A stretch of 64,000 bases of DNA from Egibacter rhizosphaerae. GTDB taxonomy: Bacteria; Actinomycetota; Nitriliruptoria; Euzebyales; Egibacteraceae. Positions 32,243 to 40,566 of the stretch are shown here, in pieces (position 1 is the stretch's first letter; the number at the start of each line of letters is the position of its first letter). Under the pieces are notes generated by a model. That model had not been told where the DNA came from. It saw nothing but the letters and a program-made list of their open reading frames with translations, and did no database searches. The position numbers and the translations under genes were made by a program. The stretch is taken from contig NZ_CP036402.1 of NCBI RefSeq assembly GCF_004322855.1, positions 3,782,001-3,846,000 of the forward strand, written 5' to 3'.

Positions 32243-32601
32243 ACGACGCCCACGGCGACCCGTCGGCGCAGGAGGCGGCGGTCGACGCGGTGTTCGCCGC
32301 CCTCGCGGACGGCACGCGCCGCGACGTCGTCGCTCGTCTCGCGCAGGCGCCCGCGACGGCCACCGAGCTCGCGGCGGCTCTGCCCGTCAGCCGTCAGGCC
32401 ATCGCGAAGCACCTCGACGTCCTCGAGCACGCCGGGCTCGTACAGCGCACGCGTGAGGGTCGTGCGGTGCGCTACCACCTCACGCCCGCCCCCCTGGGGC
32501 CAGCGATGGCGTGGATGGTCGACGTCGGGGCCGAGTGGGACGGGGCGCTCGCACGGCTCGCCGTCCTCGCCGCGGAAGAAGAGTCCTGGCAGGCTCGTTA
32601 G
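32239..32601 (+). CDS. ArsR-family HTH regulator
   Basis: A 120-residue winged-helix protein: VFAALADGTRRDVVARLAQ, then ATELAAALPVSRQAIAKHLD (recognition helix about residues 46-60) and LEHAGLVQRTREGRAVRYHL. No Cys metal site of classical ArsR is present, so it is of the non-metal type that usually pairs with an SRPBCC/AHSA1 protein. Here the order is reversed: the SRPBCC gene comes first and the regulator overlaps its end (GTGA). Confidence 0.9.
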   Translation: MNDAHGDPSAQEAAVDAVFAALADGTRRDVVARLAQAPATATELAAALPVSRQAIAKHLDVLEHAGLVQRTREGRAVRYHLTPAPLGPAMAWMVDVGAEWDGALARLAVLAAEEESWQAR

Positions 32602-32637
32602 CCTGCGCCCGCAACTCCAGCGAGCGAGGAGTCGGTG

Positions 32638-34536
32638 ATGCCCGAAGAACGCCCCGAGTCCGGTGGGCCCGTCCGACCGGAACCAGGAGCCGCCGAGGGA
32701 GCCGTCGAGGCGGCGCCCGTGGGCGGGCTCCACGAGCGGGTGCGGGCCTGGATCGCCGAGGACCCCGATCCCGTGACCCGCGAGGAGCTCAGGGTCCTGC
32801 TCGAGCGGGGTGACGACGCCGCACTGGCGGCGAGGTTCGAGGCGCCTCTGGAGTTCGGCACCGCCGGGATCCGCGGTGCGCTCGGTGCAGGTCCGGCCCG
32901 CATGAACCGGCTCGTGGTGCGCCGGGTCACGGCGGGGCTCGCGGCCCGGCTTGCGGTGGAGGCGGCGCCCGAGGGTCAACGGGTCGTCGTGGGCCGCGAC
33001 GCGCGCCACCAGTCGGAGGCGTTCGCCGAGGAGACGGCGGCGGTGCTCGCGGCCGGCGGGTTCGAGGTCGTGCGGCTCGACGGCGTGGTCCCGACCCCAC
33101 TGCTGGCCTTCGCCGTCCGGCATCTGGGGGCCTCGGCCGCGGTCCAGATCACCGCCAGCCACAACCCCCCGCAGGACAACGGCTACAAGGTCTACTGGCA
33201 CGACGGGGCGCAGATCGCTCCGCCGCTCGATGTCGAGATCAGTGAGGCCATGGACCGGGCCGCTGCGCCGGGTGCCTTGACGATCCCCGAGGACGCCGCG
33301 CCGGCGCCCGATGCCGACGCGACCGGTGAGCTCCGTCGCGCCTACCACCGCGCCGTGCACGGACTCGTCGAGCACTCACCCGACGCCCCGCCGGTGACCG
33401 ACGAGGTGCGGGCCGCTCGGCGCCGGTTGCGTATCGTCGCCACGCCCCTGCACGGCGTCGCCGGTGCCGATCTCGTCTCGGTCCTCACTGCGGCGGGGTT
33501 CGACGACGTCCGGCTGGTGGCGAGCCAAGCCGATCCCGATCCCGACTTCCCCAGCGTCGCGTTCCCCAATCCCGAGGAGCCGGGCGCGCTCGACGCGGCC
33601 CTCGACGAGGCGGCCGCCGTGGGAGCCGACCTCCTGATCGCGACCGATCCGGACGGGGATCGCCTCGCCGCCGCGGTGCCGCCGGCAGCCGCCCCTCAGG
33701 AGGTCGCCGGTGAGGAGGCCGCCACCGACGCCGCGGATCCCGGGAACTGGCGACGCCTGTCCGGGGACGAGTTGGGCTGCCTGCTGGCCGAGGACCGGCT
33801 CGCACACGGAGCCGGGCCCGAGCGGTACGTCGGTACCACGGTCGTGTCGAGCCGGCTGCTGGCACGGATCGCGGCGCACCACGGCGTGGCGCACGCGGAG
33901 ACCCTGACGGGGTTCAAGTGGCTGGCTCGCGTGGCTGCCGAGCAGGCCGCCGCCGGGTACCGGCACGTGCTGAGCTATGAGCAAGCGCTCGGGGTGATGG
34001 CGGGGGACGTCGTCATGGACAAGGACGGGATCAGCGCCGCCTTGCTCCTCGCCGACCTCGTCGCCCGCCTCGCGGACGAGGGCCGCGCGGTGCCCGACGC
34101 CCTCGATGCGTTGGCGCGACGGCACGGACTGCACGCGACCGGTGGCCGCTCGATCCGCCTGGATGAGCAGGGGGGCGACACCCTCGTGGAGGCCGCGCTC
34201 GGACGCCTGTGCGAGCAGCCTCCGGCCGAACTGGCCGGTGTGAGGGTCGAGGCGCTGGTCGATCACCGGGAGGGTGCGCGATACCAGCTCGGAGCGGGAG
34301 CCAGCACGTCGCTCGGCACACCGCCGACCGAGCTCCTGGCACTCGAGCTGGCGGACGGCAGCCGCTGTCAGGTGCGCCCGTCGGGCACCGAGCCGTTGCT
34401 CAAGTGCTATCTCGAGGTGGTCGAACCGGTCGCCGATGGCGAGGCGGTCGCTGTGGCCAGAGCGCGGGCCGAACAGCGCCTCGCCGCAGTGGACGAGGGC
34501 TTCCTCGATGCGCTCGGCCTCGCGCCGCGAGGGTGA
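32638..34536 (+). CDS. Phosphohexomutase (phosphoglucomutase/phosphomannomutase family)
   Basis: A 632-residue enzyme of the alpha-D-phosphohexomutase family, which moves phosphate between C1 and C6 (or C2) of sugars. Motifs: GTAGIRGALG near residue 75, the phosphoserine loop ITASHNPPQDNGYKVYW (about 172), the metal loop TDPDGDRLAAA (about 337), GFKWLARVA and the phosphate-binding RPSGTEPLLKCY (about 580). It is longer than most (about 550-580) because of a loop insertion and an N-terminal extension. GAGGAG precedes the start; GTG at 32635 is directly before the ATG. Glucose or mannose specificity cannot be told. Confidence 0.92.
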   Translation: MPEERPESGGPVRPEPGAAEGAVEAAPVGGLHERVRAWIAEDPDPVTREELRVLLERGDDAALAARFEAPLEFGTAGIRGALGAGPARMNRLVVRRVTAGLAARLAVEAAPEGQRVVVGRDARHQSEAFAEETAAVLAAGGFEVVRLDGVVPTPLLAFAVRHLGASAAVQITASHNPPQDNGYKVYWHDGAQIAPPLDVEISEAMDRAAAPGALTIPEDAAPAPDADATGELRRAYHRAVHGLVEHSPDAPPVTDEVRAARRRLRIVATPLHGVAGADLVSVLTAAGFDDVRLVASQADPDPDFPSVAFPNPEEPGALDAALDEAAAVGADLLIATDPDGDRLAAAVPPAAAPQEVAGEEAATDAADPGNWRRLSGDELGCLLAEDRLAHGAGPERYVGTTVVSSRLLARIAAHHGVAHAETLTGFKWLARVAAEQAAAGYRHVLSYEQALGVMAGDVVMDKDGISAALLLADLVARLADEGRAVPDALDALARRHGLHATGGRSIRLDEQGGDTLVEAALGRLCEQPPAELAGVRVEALVDHREGARYQLGAGASTSLGTPPTELLALELADGSRCQVRPSGTEPLLKCYLEVVEPVADGEAVAVARARAEQRLAAVDEGFLDALGLAPRG

Positions 34537-35283
34537 TCCCGGATCGACGCTGAACCGCGTTGAGGCGACGCTACCGGGGGCCCCGGGTCGTGCCCGTGCG
34601 CATCGAGGGTGTGAACTTGCGGCCGTGCCATGGCGGCTGTCCGTGGGGTCGGGGCTCGCTGCGTCCGGAGGGCAAGCGGGCGAGTAGGCGACTACGCCTG
34701 TCCGCGTGCCGACCGCGGCCACGGCCGTGTCGCTGAAGCGGAGGGGCGCAGCCGGGGATCCCGGGGATCGATCGTGGGTGTTGCATGCGACGTCAGCTCC
34801 TTCTCAAGCGTGTTGAATCCGCTGATCCTGACCGTGCGCCAAGGGTCGGTGACCGCAACGTGATCTCTGTCATCGGCGAACCCGATGGCCCCCATGGGCG
34901 GAGGGTCTAGCACACCCGCGCGCCGAGACCGTCAGTCCCCCGTCAGGTGGATTGGGTGACCGGGCCGGCCGAGCTGGGGTTCGGATCGCCCCGCGCTCCT
35001 CGATTCCGGCGTAGGAGCGCTCTCGGCGCCCCCTGCGGCCTGGCCGCCCCGTCGTGCAGCGGACCATCGGGTTGGTCGCCCGCGGCGCGCGCCCCGTGCA
35101 CGCTGTCGCCCGCCCCGCGGATCGGTCGTGGGCCGTTGATCGCACCTCCGTCGGGGTAGTGAGAGCGATTGCGCCCTCGGTCGGATCGTGTCGGGCTGCG
35201 TGACGGCATCCCGCCGGCAACGCGTCCCATTGGGGATTCGCCCGGGGAGAGGCCGCGAGGGCGGCCGCTGATACAACCGTCGC
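34537..35283. other. Long non-coding stretch between pgm-type gene and folP
   Basis: About 750 bases with no clear gene. A minus-strand frame at 34692-34913 has a coherent-looking start (VAVTDPWRTVRISGFN) and then loses structure; it may be a remnant, but I cannot name it. No tRNA, terminator or repeat is convincing. Codon-position GC bias is weak, so it is probably an eroded region. Confidence 0.4.
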
Positions 35284-36147
35284 TCAGTCGAGGCCACGCA
35301 TGGCCGAGAGCGGCGGTTGCCAGCCGAGGATGGCCTCGGTCGCGCGCAGTGCCCGGACGGTGGCCGTGGTGTCGTGGACGCGCACCATTCGAGCCCCGAG
35401 CTGGGCGCACAGTGCGGCGCAGGCGAGACTCGCCTCCAGCCGCTGTTCGGGCGGGAGTCCGCCGATCGCCTCCCCCAGGAAGTCCTTGCGCGACAGGGAG
35501 ACCAGCACCGGATGGCCCAGCGTGACCAGCTCGGGAAGTCGACGCGTCACCTCGAGCGACTGGAAGGTCGTCTTGCCGAAGTCGTGTCCGGGGTCGACGA
35601 GCAGCTGTTGGCCGTCGACCCCGCGTTCCCGTGCCACCTGCGCGAGGGCGGCGCAGGTGCGCACCACGTCGGTCGTGCAGTCCGGGTCGTACGACGGTCG
35701 GAAGGGTCGCGTCCGTGGTGGCCCACCCGGGTGCATCACGACGAGCCCCGTGCCGGGGCGCGCCGCGACGATATCGGCGATCTCCGGCTCGACGAGGCCG
35801 GACACGTCGTTGACGAGCTGTGCGCCGGCATCGAGTGCGGCCGCAGCGACCGATGCCCGGGAGGTGTCGACCGAGATCGGCGCGTCCGTGCGCTCCCGCA
35901 CGGCCTCGACGAAGGGAACGATCCGCTCGTGCTCCTGTTCGGGTGTCACCGGTTCGCCCGGTCCGGCCTTCACCCCCCCGACATCGATCAGGTCGGCGCC
36001 GGCCCGCACGTGCGCGAGGGCCTCGTCCACGGCGGTGTCCAGCGGGAACGTGCGGCCTCGGTCGAAGAACGAGTCGGGGGTGCGATTGACGATCGCCATC
36101 ACCGCGACCCTGCGCCGCAGGTCGAGGTCGTGCTGGCCGAGTCGCAT
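35284..36147 (-). CDS. folP: Dihydropteroate synthase
   Basis: A 287-residue TIM-barrel enzyme that joins p-aminobenzoate to dihydropterin diphosphate in folate synthesis. Motifs: AVMAIVNRTPDSFFDRG (the usual Asn-x-Thr-Pro-Asp-Ser-Phe), GADLIDVGGVKAGPGE (usually Asp-Ile-Gly-Gly-Glu-Ser), ISVDTSRASVA, LVNDVSGL and LVVMHPGG (usually Met-His). The phrase VGGVKAGPG in place of GGESTRPG and MHPGGPP in place of MHMRG are typical of the second actinobacterial FolP paralogue, so it may be the FolP2-type protein. AGGAT precedes the ATG at 36147. Sulfonamide sensitivity is unknown. Confidence 0.85.
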   Translation of the reverse strand: MRLGQHDLDLRRRVAVMAIVNRTPDSFFDRGRTFPLDTAVDEALAHVRAGADLIDVGGVKAGPGEPVTPEQEHERIVPFVEAVRERTDAPISVDTSRASVAAAALDAGAQLVNDVSGLVEPEIADIVAARPGTGLVVMHPGGPPRTRPFRPSYDPDCTTDVVRTCAALAQVARERGVDGQQLLVDPGHDFGKTTFQSLEVTRRLPELVTLGHPVLVSLSRKDFLGEAIGGLPPEQRLEASLACAALCAQLGARMVRVHDTTATVRALRATEAILGWQPPLSAMRGLD

Positions 36148-36180
36148 GCGGATCCTTCGCGTGGTGTGATCGGTCGGAAT

Positions 36181-36194
36181 CCTCCCGCGGGAGG
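36181..36194. promoter_or_regulatory. Perfect 14-base palindrome between divergent folP and membrane-protein genes
   Basis: CCTCCCGCGGGAGG reads the same on both strands. It lies 34 bases before folP and 25 bases upstream of TATCCT (36219-36224), the likely -10 box of the gene at 36278. It is a candidate operator for one or both genes. Confidence 0.45.
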
Positions 36195-36277
36195 ATCGGT
36201 GCGCGCCTGCGCTGCCGCTATCCTGCCCCCGCGGCGCGAGGCCCGCGCCGTCCGACGATGCGTGAAACGGGGGAGCC

Positions 36278-37648
36278 GTGAGCGACCCAACGAGCGGCGG
36301 GCGACCGACCGACGACGAGGGCGGTTCACCACGGTCGCCCGACCAGGGCGGGGATCCGAACTGGGGCGGGCAATCCAGTGGGGATCCGAACTGGGGCGGA
36401 CAATCCAGCGGGGATCCGAACTGGGGCGGGCAATCCAGCGGGGATCCGAACCGAGGCGCACCGCCGATCGGCGGTGCTGAGCCCCGATACGCGACGCCGC
36501 CGTCTGGTGGCTGGGCGCCCCCACACGGAGGCGCCGCGCCCCCCGGTTCACCGAGCGCGGGTGGTTCGCGGCCGATGTCGGTCGGCGACCTGCTGGACGG
36601 CACCGTGCGCACCATCCTGCGGAACTGGAAGACGGTGTTCGGCGTCGCCGCCGTGGTGTTCATCCCCTTCAACATCGTCTACTTCGGACTCGGCGTGGAT
36701 CCGGGGGCGATGCCGCTGGAGGAGTTCACCGATCCCGTGGAGCCCGGACAGGACCCCACGCAGATCGTGAGCCCCGCGGAGCTCGGCGCGACGTTCATGC
36801 TCGCCCTGGTGCAGACGATCGTGATCAGCCCGTTCATCGCGGGCGCTGTCGTGTACCTCATCGGACGTGACCAGGTCGGTCAGGACACGGGCGGCATCGG
36901 AGCCGCGCTGGGTGCGGCCGCGAGGAGACTCCACGTGCTCGTCGGCGCGCGCGTCCTGCTCGCGCTGGTCGGTCTGATCCTCGGGTTGCTCCTCGTCCTG
37001 TTCTTCGGGGTCCTGGTGGGAGTGGGTGGCCTCGTGGGCGGCCTCCTGCTGATCCCGCTCGTCCCGGCGGCCATCTTCGGCCTCGCGGCGTTGTACGTGC
37101 TGTTCGCGATCGTCACGCCGGCCGTCATGCTCGAGGGGCGTGGTCCGCTCAGCGCGCTCGGTCGCTCGTCGGAGCTCGTGCGCCGCCGCTACTGGCCCAC
37201 CCTCGGCCGCGTGTTGCTGTTGGTCCTCCTGTACTGGGTGTTGACGCTCGTGCTCAGCCCGCTCCAGTTTGTCGGCATGTTCACCGGTGCGGCCGGGAGC
37301 GCGATCGTGATGACCGTCACCGAGGTGCTGGTGACCCCCTTCCTGCCCGTCGCCCTCACCCTCGTGTACCTCGACCTGCGCGCACGGACCGAAGGTACCG
37401 ATCTCGCGGCGTCCTACGGTGGCGGGCCGCCTCGGCCCTGGTGGGAACAGCCCGGTTCCGCCGGGGGTTGGGGTGCGCACGGTCAGCAGGGGTACGGCCC
37501 GCCGTCCGGTCAGCAGGGGTACGCGCCGCCGTCCGGTGAGCAGGGAAGCGGGTCGTCACCCGGTCAGCAGGGCCAGGGGTGGGGCCGGCGCCCACCGGGC
37601 GAGAGCGGCGGCCCATCAGGGGATCCGCGAGGAGGCGGCTCTGGCTGA
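36278..37648 (+). CDS. Membrane protein with Gly/Pro/Gln-rich tails, first gene of the MoxR cluster
   Basis: A 456-residue protein. The first 90 residues hold three copies of a GDPNWGGQSS unit and other Gly/Pro sequence. VGDLLDGTVRTILRNWKTVF leads into about six membrane segments (residues 118-370) of the glycerophosphodiester-phosphodiesterase membrane-domain or YciC type, with LGRSSELVRRRYWPTLGRV near the end. The last 80 residues repeat QQGYGPPSG and related units. No enzymatic domain is present. Similar proteins stand at the head of DUF4129/DUF4350/MoxR/DUF58 clusters. The start follows GGGGGAGC. TATCCT at 36219 may be its promoter. Confidence 0.75.
   Translation: MSDPTSGGRPTDDEGGSPRSPDQGGDPNWGGQSSGDPNWGGQSSGDPNWGGQSSGDPNRGAPPIGGAEPRYATPPSGGWAPPHGGAAPPGSPSAGGSRPMSVGDLLDGTVRTILRNWKTVFGVAAVVFIPFNIVYFGLGVDPGAMPLEEFTDPVEPGQDPTQIVSPAELGATFMLALVQTIVISPFIAGAVVYLIGRDQVGQDTGGIGAALGAAARRLHVLVGARVLLALVGLILGLLLVLFFGVLVGVGGLVGGLLLIPLVPAAIFGLAALYVLFAIVTPAVMLEGRGPLSALGRSSELVRRRYWPTLGRVLLLVLLYWVLTLVLSPLQFVGMFTGAAGSAIVMTVTEVLVTPFLPVALTLVYLDLRARTEGTDLAASYGGGPPRPWWEQPGSAGGWGAHGQQGYGPPSGQQGYAPPSGEQGSGSSPGQQGQGWGRRPPGESGGPSGDPRGGGSG
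36351..36440. repeat. 30-bp tandem repeat, three copies
   Basis: Units start at 36351, 36381 and 36411 (GGGATCCGAACTGGGGCGGG and ten further bases), with a part copy after. They encode the GDPNWGGQSS repeat. Confidence 0.9.
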
Positions 37649-38297
37649 CCTACCTCAGCCGTCGCGGGAGTCCGACGAGGCTCGGAACACCGCCGACGAG
37701 GTCCTGGCGCGGCCGGAGTACTCGGACGCACAGCCGGGGCTGCTCGAACGGATCTGGTGGACGATCGTCGACGCGCTCCTCGAGCTGATCGACCGTGCGG
37801 CCGGCGGGGACGTCGCTGCGATGTTGGGTCTGCTCGTGCTCGCCGGCGGCATCGTGTTGGCGGTGGTTCTGCTGGTGCGCGCCCTGCGGCGCGTGCGGGC
37901 CTCCACCGGCACGCGCGCACGCGCCGACACGCTGGAAGGGCGAACGGCCGCGTCCTGGCGCTCCCTGGCCGAGGCGCACGAACACGACGGCGAATGGCGC
38001 GATGCCCTGAGGTGCCACTATCGGGCGCTGCTGGCCGAGCTCGTCGCCGCCGAACGCGTCGAGGAGGTACCGGGACGCACCCCACGCGAGTACCTCGCGG
38101 CAGTCTCCGAGGACGCCCCCGCGTTCACATCTCCCCTGGAGGCCGCCACCGACGCCTTCGAAGCCGCCTGGTACGGGCACCAGCCGGTCGGGCCGGACGA
38201 TGTCGAGGACGTTCGGGCACGCGACGCCGAGATCCGAGCGCTGCTCGGCTCCACGACCGCGGCACGCGGCACCGTCGGGACGGGAGCCCCATCGTGA
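37641..38297 (+). CDS. DUF4129-domain membrane protein with probable CTG start
   Basis: A 218-residue protein with a polar first 35 residues, one strong membrane helix (MLGLLVLAGGIVLAVVLLV, about 58-76) and a cytosolic DUF4129 domain: WRSLAEAHEHDGEWRDALRC, RALLAELVAAERVEEVPGRT and TPREYLAAVSE. DUF4129 proteins go with MoxR/DUF58 systems; the role is unknown. No ATG, GTG or TTG is suitably placed. A CTG at 37641 follows GAGGAGG by five bases and overlaps the stop of the previous gene. I take it as the start. Confidence 0.75.
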   Translation: MADLPQPSRESDEARNTADEVLARPEYSDAQPGLLERIWWTIVDALLELIDRAAGGDVAAMLGLLVLAGGIVLAVVLLVRALRRVRASTGTRARADTLEGRTAASWRSLAEAHEHDGEWRDALRCHYRALLAELVAAERVEEVPGRTPREYLAAVSEDAPAFTSPLEAATDAFEAAWYGHQPVGPDDVEDVRARDAEIRALLGSTTAARGTVGTGAPS

Positions 38298-39403
38298 GCC
38301 GGCGCGGGTGGATCATCGGGGTCCTGCTGGTCGTGGGCCTGGCGGTGGCGGGCTGGTGGGGGGCGCGCGACGCCGACGAGGAGCCCCTGCAGCCAACCTC
38401 CACCGGGCCGATGGGCACGCAGGCGGTCGTCGACGTGCTCGACGAGCTCGGCGCGGACGTCGACGTCGATCGTGAGGTCGCCGACGACGTGGACGCGGCC
38501 CTGCTCCTCGCCGACGACCTCGAGCGCGCCGAGCGCGAGGCGCTCGAGGGGGCGGTGCAGGCCGGTGCCACCCTGCTCGTCACCGATCCCGGCAGTGAGC
38601 TGGCCGCCGAGATGGAGACCGACGTCGCCGTCCCCGGCGGAGGTGTGACGCTCCAGCCGAGCCCCGACTGTCCCGTCGCGGCCTTCGACGGGATCGGCGG
38701 GGTCCGCGCCAGCGGCTTCCCCTTCGAGCCCGACGACGGCGAGGTCGGTTGTTTCCCCGTCGACGGCGGCCCGTGGCTCGTCGTGAGCCCGGAAGGAGAG
38801 GGCCGTGTCGTCAGCGTGGGCTCGTCCGAATGGCTGGTGAACTCCCAGCTCACCCGAGCCGACCACGCCGCGCTCGCCGTCGCGATCCTGTTGCCGGGGG
38901 ACGAGGCGCGGGTCACGGTCCTGCCGCCGGGCGAGCTCGCGCTCGAAGGCGAGGGCATGGGTATCGATGGGGTTCTTCCGCTCGTCCCGGGCTGGGTGTG
39001 GGCACTGCTCGCACAGGTCGTCGTCGCAGCACTCGTCGTCATCGGATGGCGAGCCCGCCGGCTCGGAAGACCGGTGAGCGAGCCCCAGCCGGTCGATCTG
39101 CCCGGATCCGAGCTCGTCGTCGCCGTCGGTGAGCTCTTGCAGGTCAGCGGTTCCGCGGCACACGCGGCTCGGCGTCTGCGTGCGGACACCGCGACGCAGC
39201 TGCGCCAGCGCCTCGGGCTCGCGCCCGACGCCCCGCCCCGGGAACTGGCCGCCGCCGCAGTGGCCGCCGGTGCCGACCCCGACCAGGCCGAACGCGCCTT
39301 CGTGGCGCCCGAACCGGAACAGGACGCCGAACTGCTGCGCCTGGCCCGCGACCTCGAGGACGTGCGCGCCGCGGTCGAAGGCCACGCGCCCGCCCTCACG
39401 TAG
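38294..39403 (+). CDS. DUF4350-domain membrane protein
   Basis: A 369-residue protein. An N-terminal helix (WIIGVLLVVGLAVAGWWG) is followed by an extracellular DUF4350 domain (about 35-215), with STGPMGTQAVVDVLDELGAD, LLLADDLERAEREAL and GATLLVTDPGSELAAE. A second helix (VWALLAQVVVAALVVIGW) and a cytosolic tail end it. The fold resembles glutamine amidotransferase-like ABC-associated domains, but the acid spacers hide any active site. The GTG overlaps the DUF4129 stop (GTGA). Confidence 0.82.
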   Translation: MSRRGWIIGVLLVVGLAVAGWWGARDADEEPLQPTSTGPMGTQAVVDVLDELGADVDVDREVADDVDAALLLADDLERAEREALEGAVQAGATLLVTDPGSELAAEMETDVAVPGGGVTLQPSPDCPVAAFDGIGGVRASGFPFEPDDGEVGCFPVDGGPWLVVSPEGEGRVVSVGSSEWLVNSQLTRADHAALAVAILLPGDEARVTVLPPGELALEGEGMGIDGVLPLVPGWVWALLAQVVVAALVVIGWRARRLGRPVSEPQPVDLPGSELVVAVGELLQVSGSAAHAARRLRADTATQLRQRLGLAPDAPPRELAAAAVAAGADPDQAERAFVAPEPEQDAELLRLARDLEDVRAAVEGHAPALT

Positions 39404-39443
39404 GCAGCCGTCCCCCAGTCACCTCACGTAGGCAGCCGTCCCC
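39394..39443. repeat. 28-bp duplication across the DUF4350 stop codon
   Basis: CCTCACGTAGGCAGCCGTCC plus two bases occur at 39394 and again at 39422. The first copy contains the TAG stop (39401-39403). Confidence 0.85.
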
Positions 39444-39483
39444 AGCGCCCTTCCGACCCCCATCACCCCCACAGGAGGTCCCC

Positions 39484-40566
39484 GTGTCCGAGCACGAGCA
39501 CGACCACCCGAGCGCACCGGGTCGAGCCTCCGGTCTCCCCGACCCGGATGCCTCCGGTCCCCCCGACCCGGATGCCTCCGGTCCCCCCGACCCGGATGCC
39601 TCCGGTCCCCCCGACCCAGGACAAACGCAGGAGGTCCTCGACCGGGTGCGCGCCGAGGTCAGCAAGATCGTCGTCGGCCAGGAAGGCGTCGTCACCGGGC
39701 TCCTCACGGCGTTGTTGGTGCGCGGGCACGTGCTGCTCGAAGGAGTGCCGGGCACCGCCAAGACCCTGCTCGTCAAGGCCCTCGGTGCCGCTCTCGACCT
39801 TGACAACTCCCGGGTGCAGTTCACCCCCGACCTCATGCCGAGCGACATCACGGGGCAGACGGTCTTCTTCCAGGAGACGGGGGAGTTCCGGTTCCGCAGC
39901 GGACCGACCTTCACCAACCTGCTGCTCGCGGACGAGATCAACCGCACGCCCCCGAAGACGCAGTCCGCGCTGTTGGAGGCGATGCAGGAACGGCAGGTCA
40001 CCGTGGAGGGGGCCCCGCGACCGCTGCCTGACCCGTTCCTGGTCGTCGCGACGCAGAACCCGATCGAGTACGAGGGGACCTACCCGCTGCCGGAGGCCCA
40101 ACTCGACCGCTTCCTCCTCAAGCTCGTCGTCGGCTACCCGAGTGCCGAGCAGGAACGCGACATCGTGCGCCGCCACCACCGAGGCCTCGATCCCCACGAC
40201 CTCGCGACCGCCGACATCCGTCGCGTCGCGAGCCCGGCCGACCTGACCGAGGCGCGGCGCGCGGTGCAGGCCATCGAGGTCGAGGATCGGGTCAGCGACT
40301 ACCTGGTGGAGCTGTGCCGGGCCACGCGCGAGTCGCCGCAGGTCATCCTCGGGGTGAGTACCCGCGGCGCCACGATGCTGCTGCACGCCGCCAAGGCGTG
40401 GGCGCTGCTCGCCGGCCGCGGGTTCGTCACCCCCGACGACGTCAAGGCCGTCGCCACTCCGACGCTGCGTCATCGGCTGCAGCTCCGCCCCGAGGTGGAG
40501 CTGGAGGGTGCCACCAGCGACGGAGTGCTGGCGGGCGTGCTGGAACGAACGGAGGTGCCCCGCTGA
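39484..40566 (+). CDS. MoxR-family AAA ATPase
   Basis: A 360-residue AAA+ protein of the MoxR group, chaperones that often insert metals or help assemble surface complexes with a VWA/DUF58 partner. The N-terminus has three PPDPDASG-type repeats. Walker A is EGVPGTAKTLLVKAL (about residue 85), Walker B LLLADEINRTPPKTQ, sensor region VVATQNPIEYEGTYPLPEAQ and the lid GRGFVTPDDVKAVA. CAGGAGG precedes the GTG. The DUF58 gene overlaps it by four bases. Confidence 0.93.
   Translation: MSEHEHDHPSAPGRASGLPDPDASGPPDPDASGPPDPDASGPPDPGQTQEVLDRVRAEVSKIVVGQEGVVTGLLTALLVRGHVLLEGVPGTAKTLLVKALGAALDLDNSRVQFTPDLMPSDITGQTVFFQETGEFRFRSGPTFTNLLLADEINRTPPKTQSALLEAMQERQVTVEGAPRPLPDPFLVVATQNPIEYEGTYPLPEAQLDRFLLKLVVGYPSAEQERDIVRRHHRGLDPHDLATADIRRVASPADLTEARRAVQAIEVEDRVSDYLVELCRATRESPQVILGVSTRGATMLLHAAKAWALLAGRGFVTPDDVKAVATPTLRHRLQLRPEVELEGATSDGVLAGVLERTEVPR

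Noticed and set aside
34970-35000. A T-arm-like GGGGTTCGGATCGCCCC suggesting a tRNA
   Set aside because: The loop is too long, and no acceptor, D or anticodon arm can be folded around it.
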